64,000 nt of DNA. Source: Halorarius litoreus (GTDB taxonomy: Archaea; Halobacteriota; Halobacteria; Halobacteriales; Haloarculaceae). The notes under the pieces were generated by a model. It saw only the letters and a list, made by a program, of their open reading frames with translations. It was not told the DNA's origin and did no database searches. The first letter of the stretch is position 1. Each line of letters opens with the position of its first letter. The position numbers and the translations under genes were made by a program. Shown here piece after piece: positions 15,395-24,224 of the stretch. The DNA lies in contig NZ_CP101454.1 in NCBI RefSeq assembly GCF_024362405.1, forward strand, positions 2,852,001 to 2,916,000. The letters run 5' to 3'.

Positions 15395-16705
15395 TTACTC
15401 GGCGGCGGCGACGAGGTCCGCGGCCTTCGCCCGCGACTGCTCGACGACGGCGGGGCGGGCCTCGAACTCGATTACCACCTGGTCGCCGTAGTCCACGTCC
15501 TCGACCCACGCGTGGTCGTGAACCCACGAGACGAGACTCATCGTCTCGTCGGTCATCGGGAGGACGAGCCGCTCGTGCTGGTAGTCGGGGAGCTCGGTGT
15601 CGACGCGCTCACGGAGCGTGTCGATGTCGATGCCCTCCTGGGCGCTGATGGCGACCGGTGCCGGCGCGAGCGCCGAGAGCGCCGCGCGCTTCTCCGCGAG
15701 TTCCTCGTCGCTCACTTTGTCGATCTTGTTCAACACCGTGACGATGGGCGCCTCGTTGCGTTCGTAGAGGGTGTCGTGACACGTCACGAGCTTTTCTCTG
15801 ATCTCCTCGACCGGGTCGGAGACGTCGACGACGAGCAACACGAGGTCGGCGCGGTACACCTCCGAGAGCGTGGACTTGAACGACTCGACGAGCCAGTGTG
15901 GCAGGTCGGAGATGAACCCGACCGTGTCCGTCACGAGCACGTCGCGTCGGCCCATCTCCGCGCGCCGGGTGGTCGTCCCGAGCGTCGTGAACAGCCGGTT
16001 CTCGCTCTCGGCGGTCGTGTCGAGGTCCGGGTGGCGCCCCTCGTTCTCGTCGACGTCGAGGTCGTCGGCGAGCCGGCGAAGGAGCGTCGACTTCCCGGCG
16101 TTCGTGTAGCCGGCGAGCGCCACGAGGTCGAAGCCCGATTCGCGACGCTGTTCGCGCCGATGCTCCTCGGTGTCCTCGATGGCTTCGAGTTCGTCGCGAA
16201 TCCGCGAGATCTGCTTCTTGATGTCGCGCTCGCGCGACTCGTCGTACTCGCCGAGCCCCATGAAGCCGGGGCGCTCGTCCCGCTTGGCGAGCGAGGCCTT
16301 CGCCTCCGCGCGCGGCAGTTCGTAGCGCAGCTCGGCGAGTTCGACCTGCAGCTGCGCCTTCTTGGTCTGGGCACGCTGGCCGAATATCTCGAGGATGAGT
16401 CTGAAGCGGTCGATGACCTCGACGCCCGACGGGAGTTTGTTCCCGATGTTGAACGTCTGGTACGGGCCCAGTCGGTTGTCGAAGACGACTGCTGTGGCGT
16501 CAGCCTCGATTACGGCCTCGGCCAGCTCCTCGACTTTCCCCTCTCCCAGGCAGTACGCCGGGTCCTCCTTGCGTGTCTGTGTGACCGCCGCGGCCACGTG
16601 GTAGCCGGCAGCCCCCGCGAGTTCGCGTATCTCCGCCGTGTCGACCGGGTCGGAATCTGCGCGCTTCGCGACGACCACCGTCCCACCGTGCTGGTTCGCC
16701 GTCAC
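15395..16705 (-). CDS. hflX: GTPase HflX
   Basis: A 436-residue ribosome-associated GTPase. The N-terminal HflX domain has DPAYCLGEGKVEELAEAV and DNRLGPYQTFNIGNKLPSGV (family: GQ/PxQxRNLE), followed by a coiled region (AELRYELPRAEAKASLAKRD). G domain: GYTNAGKSTLL (G1), a switch region with LFTTLGTTTRR (G2), VTDTVGFISDLPHWLVESF (G3) and LNKIDKV (G4). It splits or rescues stalled ribosomes in bacteria; the archaeal role is presumed similar. GTG start at 16705; its TATA box lies in the last codons of the upstream YihY-like gene. Confidence 0.95.
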   Translation of the reverse strand: MTANQHGGTVVVAKRADSDPVDTAEIRELAGAAGYHVAAAVTQTRKEDPAYCLGEGKVEELAEAVIEADATAVVFDNRLGPYQTFNIGNKLPSGVEVIDRFRLILEIFGQRAQTKKAQLQVELAELRYELPRAEAKASLAKRDERPGFMGLGEYDESRERDIKKQISRIRDELEAIEDTEEHRREQRRESGFDLVALAGYTNAGKSTLLRRLADDLDVDENEGRHPDLDTTAESENRLFTTLGTTTRRAEMGRRDVLVTDTVGFISDLPHWLVESFKSTLSEVYRADLVLLVVDVSDPVEEIREKLVTCHDTLYERNEAPIVTVLNKIDKVSDEELAEKRAALSALAPAPVAISAQEGIDIDTLRERVDTELPDYQHERLVLPMTDETMSLVSWVHDHAWVEDVDYGDQVVIEFEARPAVVEQSRAKAADLVAAAE

Positions 16706-16728
16706 TCGCCGGGAACTACGGGAGGGTC

Positions 16729-17574
16729 CTATTTAAGCCTCTGGCCGGGGGCTCCCCCGGCAGGGTCGTCACCGGGTAGCCACTGGGTGTCGGTGTCGAC
16801 GTGTCCCCCGCGGACCGCGTTGATAACGACGCCGATCATGAGGACGAACCCGCCGACGTACAGCCAGGTCAACAGCAACAGCACGCCCCCGACAACGCCG
16901 TACAGCTGCACGCTCGTCGAGACGCTGGCGTAGGTGCGGAGCCCTAGCCCCGTCAGCGTCCACGCCGTCGCGGCGAACAGCGCCCCCGGAAGCGCGAGCC
17001 GCAGACTCATCTCCGCGTCGGGGAAGATGTAGTACATGGGGAGGAACAGCAGCGTCAGCACCACAACCAGCGCGACGGGGGTCAGCACCGCCACGGCGAA
17101 CCCCTTCAGCGCGAACGTCAGCGTCACGCCGAGAACGACTGCGAGTCCCACGCCGCCCACGACGGTGGCGAACGTCAACAGGACGTCGCGGAGGCGACTG
17201 GCCAGCGACCGGTCGCCCCGGCCACCGTATACCGTCGAGAACGTCTGGTTCGCCACGCTGAACAACTGGAGAGCGCTCCACAGAAGGATGCCGAGCGCGA
17301 TGGCGACTGCGAGCGTCCGCCCCGACGTCTGGCGAGTCACCGACCGGAGTAACGACTCGACCTGCGCGGCGTTCGGTCCCGCGAGCAACTCGACGATTCG
17401 CCCCACCGTCGCGAGCCGATCGAACGCCGACGCCGACACCAGGACGAACAGCACGAGCGGGACGAGCGCGTTGACCGCGTGGAAACTCATCCCGGCGGCG
17501 GCGACCGATATCCGCTCCTCCCTTGCCGCCGCCGTCACCGTCCGGACGAGAGCCACGAAGCTCTGGATGCTCAC
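16729..17574 (-). CDS. YihY/BrkB family inner membrane protein
   Basis: About 281 residues with six membrane segments. The family hallmark is present: EERISVAAAGMSFHAVNALVP (first helix), then LLRSVTRQTSG, SALQLFSVANQTFSTVYGG, RDVLLTFATVVGGVGLAVVL, a central hydrophobic pair (VLTPVALVVVLTLLFLPMYY), FPDAEMSLRLALPGALFAAT and SVQLYGVVGGVLLLLTWLYV. The YihY/BrkB family (sometimes mislabelled RNase BN) has no settled function. The frame is open to a GTG at 17637, but the added residues look basic and unconserved; GTG 17574 (MSIQSFVALVRTV) is preferred. Confidence 0.85.
   Translation of the reverse strand: MSIQSFVALVRTVTAAAREERISVAAAGMSFHAVNALVPLVLFVLVSASAFDRLATVGRIVELLAGPNAAQVESLLRSVTRQTSGRTLAVAIALGILLWSALQLFSVANQTFSTVYGGRGDRSLASRLRDVLLTFATVVGGVGLAVVLGVTLTFALKGFAVAVLTPVALVVVLTLLFLPMYYIFPDAEMSLRLALPGALFAATAWTLTGLGLRTYASVSTSVQLYGVVGGVLLLLTWLYVGGFVLMIGVVINAVRGGHVDTDTQWLPGDDPAGGAPGQRLK
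16731..16740 (-). promoter_or_regulatory. TATA element of hflX inside the end of the preceding gene
   Basis: On the minus strand AGGCTTAAAT lies 26-35 bp before the hflX GTG and overlaps the last three codons and stop of the YihY-like gene, so hflX is likely to be transcribed from its own near-leaderless promoter. Confidence 0.55.
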
Positions 17575-17702
17575 TTCTCCGTACTTCGTCGCCGCGACGG
17601 AAGAACGGTGGTGGTCGCCCCCCCTCCTGCGCGTCACCGACCGGGCGAGTCGGACGGCGGAATCGCCACAAGAGTCTTGTCGTCGGATTGCGCGTTGCGG
17701 GT

Positions 17703-18023
17703 ATGGCCATCGAACTGAACTTCCAGCAACTCGGCATCGAGTTCGGCTCCGGGGCCGTCATCGGAGGCATCATCGGCTTCGCGGCCAAGAAGGTCGCGAA
17801 GGTCATCGCCATCCTCGTCGGCCTCGAGCTCGCGCTGTTCAAGTTCCTCGAGTCACGCGGCATCCTCACGGTCGACTGGGAGCAGTTGACCGCCGGCCTC
17901 GTCCGGGCGAGCCAGGACGCCGCGACGGGCGCACCGCCGTCGTGGCTCCAGACCATCCTCTCGACGCTCTCGGTGTCGGCGGGGTTCACCGGCGGCTTCC
18001 TGCTGGGCTTCAAGCGCGGATAA
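17703..18023 (+). CDS. FUN14-like membrane protein
   Basis: A 106-residue protein: MAIELNFQQLGIEFGSGAVI followed by GGIIGFAAKKVAKVIAILVG, LELALFKFLESRGILTVDWE and a third hydrophobic part (TLSVSAGFTGGFLLGFKRG). The GxxxGFAxxKVxK first helix and GFxxGFxxGFK last helix match the FUN14 family (eukaryotic FUNDC relatives), small three-helix membrane proteins of unknown archaeal role. ATG at 17703 follows a GGGT stretch. Divergent from the YihY-like gene. Confidence 0.85.
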   Translation: MAIELNFQQLGIEFGSGAVIGGIIGFAAKKVAKVIAILVGLELALFKFLESRGILTVDWEQLTAGLVRASQDAATGAPPSWLQTILSTLSVSAGFTGGFLLGFKRG

Positions 18024-18038
18024 CTACGGGAATCGCCG

Positions 18039-18299
18039 TCACTCCGTTCGTGCGGGTGTGAACGGCCTGATGACTTTTACTCCAAGTCCGGCGACGAGCA
18101 GCACTCCCCCGACGGCGACGGCCACGTCTACCGCCTGCGCCGAGAGAACCTCGTCGGCGAACAGCACGAGGGCGACGCCAACCAGAAACAGGCCGTCGCC
18201 GACCCGACTGTCGCGCGTACTCTCGCGCCAGCGGTAGACGTAGCTCGCGAGTGTGAGTCCGACGAGCGCGAGGGCGACGACCGTCAGGACGTCGACCAC
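18039..18299 (-). CDS. Small membrane protein, function unknown
   Basis: An 86-residue protein with three hydrophobic segments (VDVLTVVALALVGLTLASYV, GDGLFLVGVALVLFADEVL, AVDVAVAVGGVLLVAGLGVK) separated by a basic loop YRWRESTRDSR. It begins with GTG four bases after the SBDS stop and is surely co-transcribed with it. I do not recognise a family. Convergent with the FUN14-like gene. Confidence 0.7.
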   Translation of the reverse strand: MVDVLTVVALALVGLTLASYVYRWRESTRDSRVGDGLFLVGVALVLFADEVLSAQAVDVAVAVGGVLLVAGLGVKVIRPFTPARTE

Positions 18300-18303
18300 G
18301 GCC

Positions 18304-19029
18304 TCACCGCGTCCCGATGTCGTCCTCGTCTTTGATGACCGTCGTCTCGGCTTCGCCGCTCGACACCTCGTTGACCAGCTCGTAGAAGTCGTTCTGCATC
18401 CCGGCGGGGAACTTCACGACGCCGACCCACGAGCCGTCGTTCTGCCACTCCTCGCGCTGGAGTTCGCCGAACTCGCGGACCCGTGACTGTCCCTTGCCTG
18501 CGTACTCCGGCGGAAGTCGCGCCGCCACGACGAGTTCCTCGAACCGGATGGGAAGGACGGGCCGGAGCGCCTCCAGTGCGTCGTCGACCTGCGTCTCGAC
18601 CTGCTCCATCGGGTCGACGCGGAACCCCGCCTCCTCCAGCGCACGCTCGATGCGCTCTGGTGGGTGGGGCGCGTCGTCCATCTGCGGGTTCACGGCGTTG
18701 CGCGCGATGATGTTGATGAGCTGGCGCCGCTTCTGCTCCTGCATCTCGCGTCGTTGCTCCGAGGTAATCTGGATCTCCCCGCGCTTGATGACCTCGGGGA
18801 TGATCTCGAGCGGGTCCGTCGTGTCGAACACCTCCTTCAGAGAGCTTTCAGGGGGGCGGTCCCCACTAGACGCGTCCTCGAAGACGTCCTCGGCCGCGAT
18901 GACGTCCTCCAGTTCGCCGTCGAACTCGCCGCGCTTGATGGCCAGCGCCGCGTCCGGGTCGACGAGCACCTCGAACCGCTGTCCGTGCGACTCCAACCGG
19001 GCCGTCACCGCCTCGTCGAGTGATATCAT
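18304..19029 (-). CDS. sbds: Ribosome assembly factor SBDS/Sdo1
   Basis: A 241-residue protein of the Shwachman-Bodian-Diamond family that helps release anti-association factor aIF6 from the large subunit. Three domains: N-terminal FYSH ([40 protein letters not shown], then [40 protein letters not shown]), central helical ([20 protein letters not shown]), and C-terminal ferredoxin-like ([20 protein letters not shown]). Normally it sits immediately after psmA in archaea; here the subtilase gene intervenes. The FYSH domain carries a short haloarchaeal insert ([13 protein letters not shown]). Confidence 0.95.
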
Positions 19030-19076
19030 ACGCCCCGGTACGCGAAGGCGGACCTAAAAGGTGTTTACGTCCCCGA

Positions 19077-22000
19077 CTACAGCAGGTCGGTGCCGGTGTC
19101 GAGTCCGGTGTCCGTCGAGCCGGCGTCGGTGGCCGTGGTTCCGGTCGTCGTGTCGGTGCTCGTCGAGCCCGTCGACCCGCTGTCGGGGGAGGTTCCCACG
19201 ACGACGTTCTCGTCGGTGCCGCCGAACGTCGCGACCTCGTTCGAGTAGCTCGATGCCGCGCCAGAGCCCATGTCGGCGCGCGCCGGCCCGAGCGTGAACT
19301 GGCCGGGACTGTCTCCCGCCTTGACGAAGTAGGTGAACGTCTTCGACCGGCTGGTGTCGCCGAGGTCCATCACTTCCGAGCGGTTGACGGTCCCGAGTTT
19401 CACGAGCGTCCGGCCGTCGGGGACCGACACGTCGCCGTCCTGCTGCCCGACCTCGGTGCCGTCACCGCCGACGACGGTCCACGAGTCGGGGATGACGTCG
19501 TAGACGGTGACCGAGTCGACGCCGTCGTCCAGTTCGTCGACCGTGATGTCGACCTGGTCGGTCTGGCCACCGCGGAACACGTCGCCGTCGTCCTGTCGGG
19601 AGCCGACGACGGTGAACGTGGGGAGGTCCGCGACGGTCACCGACGTCTCGAGGTCGAGGTGCGCCTGCACGTCGTAGCCGTTGACGACGCCCGGCACGTT
19701 CACGAGTTTGGCGACGACGACGTACGCGCTCGGCTCCGCGACCGACACCGAGACCGACGCCGAGCCCTGTAGACCCTGCGCCTTCGCAGCGACCGTCGGC
19801 TCGCCACCCTCGCTCGGGTTCGCGATGTCGTAGACGAACAGGTCGACGTGAGGCGACCCCTTCGCCATCCCCTTGTTGCCGCCGGAGAGGTGCGACACCG
19901 ACACCGACACGTCGAGGCTGCCCTTCGGCGCGTCGACGAAGCCGGCGAGCGCCCGCGAGTCCTCGGGGACGTTCAACCCGACCGCGCCCGAGACGGTGTT
20001 CGTGTACGTCTGGTTCGGCTGCGCGGTCGAGAGGTCGACGAGTTCCCGCGTGACGGCGTCGACCGCCGCGTCGGGGTTCACGCGACCGTACCCCTCGTAG
20101 ACGTCCTTCTCGCCGAAGCCGTAGGTGGGAGCGTGCGCTCGGTGGTACGGCGCCGCGGTGAACGCCGTCTCCGTGGCGGTCGCGCAGATGACCGACTTGA
20201 GCCGCATCACGTCCGCGAGGTCGGTCTCGCTCGGCTCGGGGAGCGTGACCCCCGCGGGACGGCGCTCCTCGCCGTCGCGGAACTCGGGGAGGTCGAACTC
20301 CATCGCCTCGGCGACGAGACCGACGACGCCGTTCGTGTACGGCGTCGCCATCGACGTGCCAGCCTTCCCGGTGTAGTCCTGCACGAACTCGTCGTCGTCG
20401 TACGTGTCGATCTTCGCTTTCGCGGCCTTCACGGTGTCCGTGAGGTAGCCACCGGGCGCGGTCACGTCCGGCTTGATATACTGCCGCTGGCTGTCGTCGT
20501 CGACGGTCGGCGCGCCGCCCGAGGAGTACGAGGTGAGGCCGTCGAGCGGACCGGTCGCCGCCACCGAGATGGCCTCGTCAGCGAGCGCCGGGAACGCCGA
20601 CTGTCCAGGCGTGAAGGAGTTGCCCGCCGCAGCCACACTGAGAATACCGTTCTCGGCGATCTGCTTGATGGTCTGGCCGCGGTCAGAGAGGGCACCGCCG
20701 GCGGCACCGAACGGTGGCGTCGCGAGGCCGACGACCGGGTCGCCCGGCCCCCACGACATGTTGACCGAGCGGATGCCGAACGTCTCGGCGAGTTCGTGGC
20801 CGCTCGACGCGAGGAACGGGAGCGGACTCGCGAGCCCCTGCAGCCCGAACAGCCGGGCGTTGGGCGCGACACCGGAGTGCAACGAGACGTCGCCGAGCAG
20901 GTCGCCGTTCTCGACGGCGCCGTCCGCCTCGACGGTCGCGGGGTCGCGGAACGTCCCCACCGCGACTTTCTCGACGCGGCCCGCAGAGGCCGTCGACTCG
21001 CCGACCGGGTGGACGTAGCAGGTGTACGTGCCGCCCTCCCCCGGCGGTACGGCGACCTCTGCGACCGCGCTGTCCTCCAGCGAGAGGTCGCTCGGGAGAC
21101 CTGCCTCGCCCGCGGCGACGTTCGGGACGCCGTCCTCGAGGGTCCGGCCGTCGGGGCCCTCGATGGTCACCTCGATGCCGTCACCGAGCGCGGAGATGAA
21201 GACGCCCGTTCCGCCCTCGACCGTGACGGGGTAGTCGCGGAAATCGCCCGCCGCGAGCACGGCGTTCGGCTCCTCGACGGTGAGCGTCGAGTGGTCGACC
21301 GCCGAGGCACGGCCGGAGCCGGCCATGATGGACGAACAGTGGCTTCCGTGTCCGTTCGGGTCGCGCGGCTTGGCGAACGTGTTGTAGCGGGCGCCGGCGT
21401 CGTGCCAGCCGACCAGTTTCGCGCCGTCGGCGAACGGGTCGAAGTCGGCACCGAGACTGTCGTCGAGGGCGGACTTCGTCGAGAACGTCTCCTCGACGTA
21501 CACCTCCTGCGAGACGGTCTGGGTGTACTTCTCGGCGACGTATCGGTAGGTCGCCCCCGATTCGAGGTCGATCTCGAGGACCTCGGGCATGTCCGCCGAG
21601 GCCGCTGTGGCGACGGGCGTCCAGTTCCCGTCGTCGGTCTGAACGTCGATGCGGAGTTCGAGGTCGTTGAAGTTCGCGGTCAGCGGCTGGTCGGCGGGGT
21701 TGTAGCCGTCCCAGAACAGTTTGGCTTCGAGCACGTCGGCGTCGGGCGTCGGTGCCGGACTCGCGTTGCCGTCCGCGTCCGAGCCGCCGACGGTGAACTC
21801 ACCGATGACGGTCTCAGCTGCCTGGCCGGTCGCGACGAACGCGCCGGGCAGCACCTGTGCAGTGAACCGGACGTTGCCTTCCTCCTTCGTGAACGTCTCT
21901 GCGACGCTCACGCTCCGGTTCTCGAGGGCCTCCGGCGTGGTGAGCGTGATGCCGTTGCCGTCGCCGTCGGTGTCGATTTCGGTTCCATCGATGACCGTGA

Positions 22001-22268
22001 CGCCGTTCCACGGGCCGAGGTCGGGGTGCCGTCCGTCGATACCCGTGTCGGTGATGCCGAGCGTCCGTTCGGGGTGGCCGCGGATGCCGCGTGCCCACAC
22101 CTTCGCCACCTCACGGACGCGGGGATTGGCGAACTCGGTCGAGAACCCCTGCTCGGCCGCCGCCGAGGCGGTTGCGCCGGTGCCGAGGAGGGCGGCACCG
22201 GCCGCCACGCCAGCCCCTTTCAGGAACGTGCGTCGCGGGAGGTCGGTCGTCGGGTCGTTGTTGCTCAT
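19077..22268 (-). CDS. Tat-exported subtilisin-like serine protease (S8 family)
   Basis: A 1063-residue exoprotease. Tat signal: LPRRTFLKGAG then a hydrophobic stretch to about residue 38. Catalytic residues by motif: Asp74 (GITDTGIDGRHPDLG), His307 (NGHGSHCSSIMAG), oxyanion Asn550 (SVAAAGNS) and Ser639 (AGTSMATPYTNG). The Asp lies only ~35 residues after the signal, so there is no room for a normal propeptide, and large inserts separate Asp from His (~230) and His from Ser (~330, with a beta-rich PPC-like piece around 395-420). The C-terminal half holds beta domains (SGAVGLNVPEDSRALAGF, FVVGSR-like repeats) and a Thr/Ser-rich tail. Its position splits the psmA-SBDS pair. Confidence 0.9.
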   Translation of the reverse strand: MSNNDPTTDLPRRTFLKGAGVAAGAALLGTGATASAAAEQGFSTEFANPRVREVAKVWARGIRGHPERTLGITDTGIDGRHPDLGPWNGVTVIDGTEIDTDGDGNGITLTTPEALENRSVSVAETFTKEEGNVRFTAQVLPGAFVATGQAAETVIGEFTVGGSDADGNASPAPTPDADVLEAKLFWDGYNPADQPLTANFNDLELRIDVQTDDGNWTPVATAASADMPEVLEIDLESGATYRYVAEKYTQTVSQEVYVEETFSTKSALDDSLGADFDPFADGAKLVGWHDAGARYNTFAKPRDPNGHGSHCSSIMAGSGRASAVDHSTLTVEEPNAVLAAGDFRDYPVTVEGGTGVFISALGDGIEVTIEGPDGRTLEDGVPNVAAGEAGLPSDLSLEDSAVAEVAVPPGEGGTYTCYVHPVGESTASAGRVEKVAVGTFRDPATVEADGAVENGDLLGDVSLHSGVAPNARLFGLQGLASPLPFLASSGHELAETFGIRSVNMSWGPGDPVVGLATPPFGAAGGALSDRGQTIKQIAENGILSVAAAGNSFTPGQSAFPALADEAISVAATGPLDGLTSYSSGGAPTVDDDSQRQYIKPDVTAPGGYLTDTVKAAKAKIDTYDDDEFVQDYTGKAGTSMATPYTNGVVGLVAEAMEFDLPEFRDGEERRPAGVTLPEPSETDLADVMRLKSVICATATETAFTAAPYHRAHAPTYGFGEKDVYEGYGRVNPDAAVDAVTRELVDLSTAQPNQTYTNTVSGAVGLNVPEDSRALAGFVDAPKGSLDVSVSVSHLSGGNKGMAKGSPHVDLFVYDIANPSEGGEPTVAAKAQGLQGSASVSVSVAEPSAYVVVAKLVNVPGVVNGYDVQAHLDLETSVTVADLPTFTVVGSRQDDGDVFRGGQTDQVDITVDELDDGVDSVTVYDVIPDSWTVVGGDGTEVGQQDGDVSVPDGRTLVKLGTVNRSEVMDLGDTSRSKTFTYFVKAGDSPGQFTLGPARADMGSGAASSYSNEVATFGGTDENVVVGTSPDSGSTGSTSTDTTTGTTATDAGSTDTGLDTGTDLL

Positions 22269-22381
22269 CTACCCATAGCTGCCCAACCCACCCTTTAACG
22301 GATTGTGACAATTCCATCAAAACGACGCGGAGAGCGGGTGACGCCCGGTGCTGGGCGGGACAGCCGTGGCCGACCGGACGG

Positions 22382-23134
22382 TTACTCGTCTGCGGGCTCG
22401 TCGCTCGCGAGCAGGTCGTGTTCGGTGAGCTGCGCTTCGATGTCCTCGTCGGAGAGCGCCTCGAACTGTTCGGTCTCGACGGCGATGGTGGCAACGCCGA
22501 CGCCCTCGGGGTCGAGTTCGCCGTCGTTGACCGACGCGAGCGCCTCGAGCGCGAGCGCGACACCCTCGTCGAGCGTCGCCTCGGGGTCGTAGTGCTCCTC
22601 GAGGTAGTCGTCGATCTCACCACGGTCCGCGCCGACGGCGAGTGCCTGCCACTCGTACGGGGTCCCCGACGGGTCCGTCTCGAACAGGCGCGGCTCGCCG
22701 TCCTCGATGCCGCCGACGAGGAGGGCGACACCGAACGGCCGTGCGCCACCGACCTGCGTGTACTGCTGGATGTGGTCGGTGATGTTCTTGGTGAGCGTCT
22801 CGACGCCCACGGGCTCGCCGTAGCGCAGCTGGTTGACCTGCGCCTGCCGGCGGGCGAAGTCGATGAGCTGGCGGGCGTCCGCGACGTGCCCTGCCGACGC
22901 GATGCCGACGTGGTCGTCGGCCTTGTGGAGTTTCTCGACCGAGGAGGGCTCCATCAGCGGCGACCGCGACCGCTTGTCCACGACGAGGACCACTCCCTCC
23001 GCTGTTCGAACACCGATACTGGCGGAGCCGCGTTTGACGGCTTCCCGCGCGTACTCGACTTGGTAGAGGCGACCGTCCGGAGAGAAGATGGTGATTCCCC
23101 GGTCGTAGGCCTGCTGCTGAGATTGACCCTGCAT
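22382..23134 (-). CDS. psmA: Proteasome subunit alpha
   Basis: A 250-residue alpha-ring subunit of the 20S proteasome. QQQAYDRGITIFSPDGRLYQ and VEYAREAVKRGSASIGV are the proteasome A-type signature, with the N-terminal HbYX-gate region before it; SAGHVADARQLIDFARRQAQ and the GGARPFGVALLVGGI motif follow. The C-terminal tail is acidic (LLASDEPADE). It assembles with the beta subunit and is gated by PAN or CDC48 (a cdc48 gene lies at 46862). It follows rnp2 by 2 bp, in the conserved archaeal RNase P/proteasome string. Confidence 0.97.
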   Translation of the reverse strand: MQGQSQQQAYDRGITIFSPDGRLYQVEYAREAVKRGSASIGVRTAEGVVLVVDKRSRSPLMEPSSVEKLHKADDHVGIASAGHVADARQLIDFARRQAQVNQLRYGEPVGVETLTKNITDHIQQYTQVGGARPFGVALLVGGIEDGEPRLFETDPSGTPYEWQALAVGADRGEIDDYLEEHYDPEATLDEGVALALEALASVNDGELDPEGVGVATIAVETEQFEALSDEDIEAQLTEHDLLASDEPADE

Positions 23135-23136
23135 CG

Positions 23137-23613
23137 TTATGTATCGAGTTCCGTCCCTCCGAGGAAGCCGTCACCGACGCGCGCGTCGACGCGGGGGGAC
23201 CGCACGACGGCACGTCGCTCGGCGTCCGCGAAGGCGACTTTTCTCTCCTCCGTGGGTACCTGCGGCCGATGTATATAGTTTTCCTCACACGCACGCACGG
23301 TCCCGGAGACCCCGCGGACCCGAACCCCGAGTGGCTGCCCGTTCACCTCGTCCACGCAGGCCAGCGCGGCTCGCGCCCGGTCGACCTCGCCACGGCGCAC
23401 GCGAACGACCGCGTGGCCAGCACCGTCCTCGAAGTCGAACCCGTACACCGTGCAGTCGACCTCGGCGCTGCCCGCATCGCCCAGCAGGTTCTGGGCGGCG
23501 TACCAGAGGTCACGCTGGAAGTCGCCCCGCGAGATGCGGGCGTCCGGCCACGACTCGAGCCCGACGGCGAGGTAGCGCCAGCGCGGCCGGAGGTGCTTCG
23601 GGAGGTGTTTCAT
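23137..23613 (-). CDS. rnp2: RNase P protein component 2 (Pop5 family)
   Basis: A 158-residue subunit of RNase P, which matures the 5' end of tRNA. MKHLPKHLRPRWRYLAVGLE opens as archaeal Rnp2/Pop5, then RGDFQRDLWYAAQNLLGDAG, HAVVRVRRGEVDRARAALAC and LGVRVRGVSGTVRACEENYI. The last ~45 residues (QVPTEERKVAFADAERRAVV) form a haloarchaeal extension. The start codon overlaps the methyltransferase stop (ATGA), so translation is coupled. Partner rnp3 is two genes upstream. Confidence 0.93.
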   Translation of the reverse strand: MKHLPKHLRPRWRYLAVGLESWPDARISRGDFQRDLWYAAQNLLGDAGSAEVDCTVYGFDFEDGAGHAVVRVRRGEVDRARAALACVDEVNGQPLGVRVRGVSGTVRACEENYIHRPQVPTEERKVAFADAERRAVVRSPRVDARVGDGFLGGTELDT

Positions 23614-24224
23614 CCCGCACGCTCCGCCACCAGCACCCCGACCTGCTCGTGGACCATCTCCACCGCCGTCAGCACGAACCCGTTGTCGGTGAGTGCGTCC
23701 GCGAGGAGGCCGACCGTCGACGGGTCGTCGACCTCGGGGTCGTAGAACGGTTCGGAGGGGTCGGGCTCGCCGAAGAACATCACGTCGCCGAGGACGAACT
23801 TTCGCGGCTTCAGGTCGGCTATCACCTGGATGGCCTCGCGCTTCTCTGCGTCCGAGAGGTGGTGCATCGCGAAGTTCGACACCACGACGTCGACTGCACC
23901 CTCGTAGTCGGGGTCGCGGAACTCGCCGTAGCCGAACTCGACGTTGTCGAGGCCGGCGTCGGCAGCCTTCTCGCGCGCCTGTGCCATCATCCCCTCGCTG
24001 ATGTCGCGGCCGACGACGTGCCCGGCGAGGTCCGCGAGCGCGAGGCCGATGGCTCCCGTCCCGCAGCCGAGGTCGAGGACGGTGTCCTCGCCCGTCAAGC
24101 CATCGCGCGCGTGGTCGACGACGAGCGACGCACAGGCCCGGTACTCGTCGCTGTCCTGCGTCTCGTCGTACTCGCCTGCGAACTCGTCGAAGCGGTCGGC
24201 GTGCTCGTCAACGCTCTTCTTCAT
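23610..24224 (-). CDS. Class I SAM-dependent methyltransferase
   Basis: A 204-residue enzyme. Motif I is VLDLGCGTGAIGLALADLAG (residues about 48-67), motif II acidic turn VVGRDISEGMMAQA, then NVEFGYGEFRD and VVVSNFAMHHLSDAEKREAI. The substrate is unknown; the small-molecule or tRNA-methyltransferase lineage cannot be separated by eye. It lies between rnp3 and rnp2 with overlaps on both sides, a position commonly conserved in haloarchaea, which hints at an RNA-related role (inference). ATG 24224 is preferred over the GTG at 24227. Confidence 0.88.
   Translation of the reverse strand: MKKSVDEHADRFDEFAGEYDETQDSDEYRACASLVVDHARDGLTGEDTVLDLGCGTGAIGLALADLAGHVVGRDISEGMMAQAREKAADAGLDNVEFGYGEFRDPDYEGAVDVVVSNFAMHHLSDAEKREAIQVIADLKPRKFVLGDVMFFGEPDPSEPFYDPEVDDPSTVGLLADALTDNGFVLTAVEMVHEQVGVLVAERAG

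Noticed and set aside
19848-22298. Long open frame on the plus strand opposite the subtilase (about 816 codons)
   Set aside because: High-GC coding DNA gives long open antisense frames. The translation is arginine-rich with no domain signature, whereas the minus strand encodes a clear protease with the catalytic residues.
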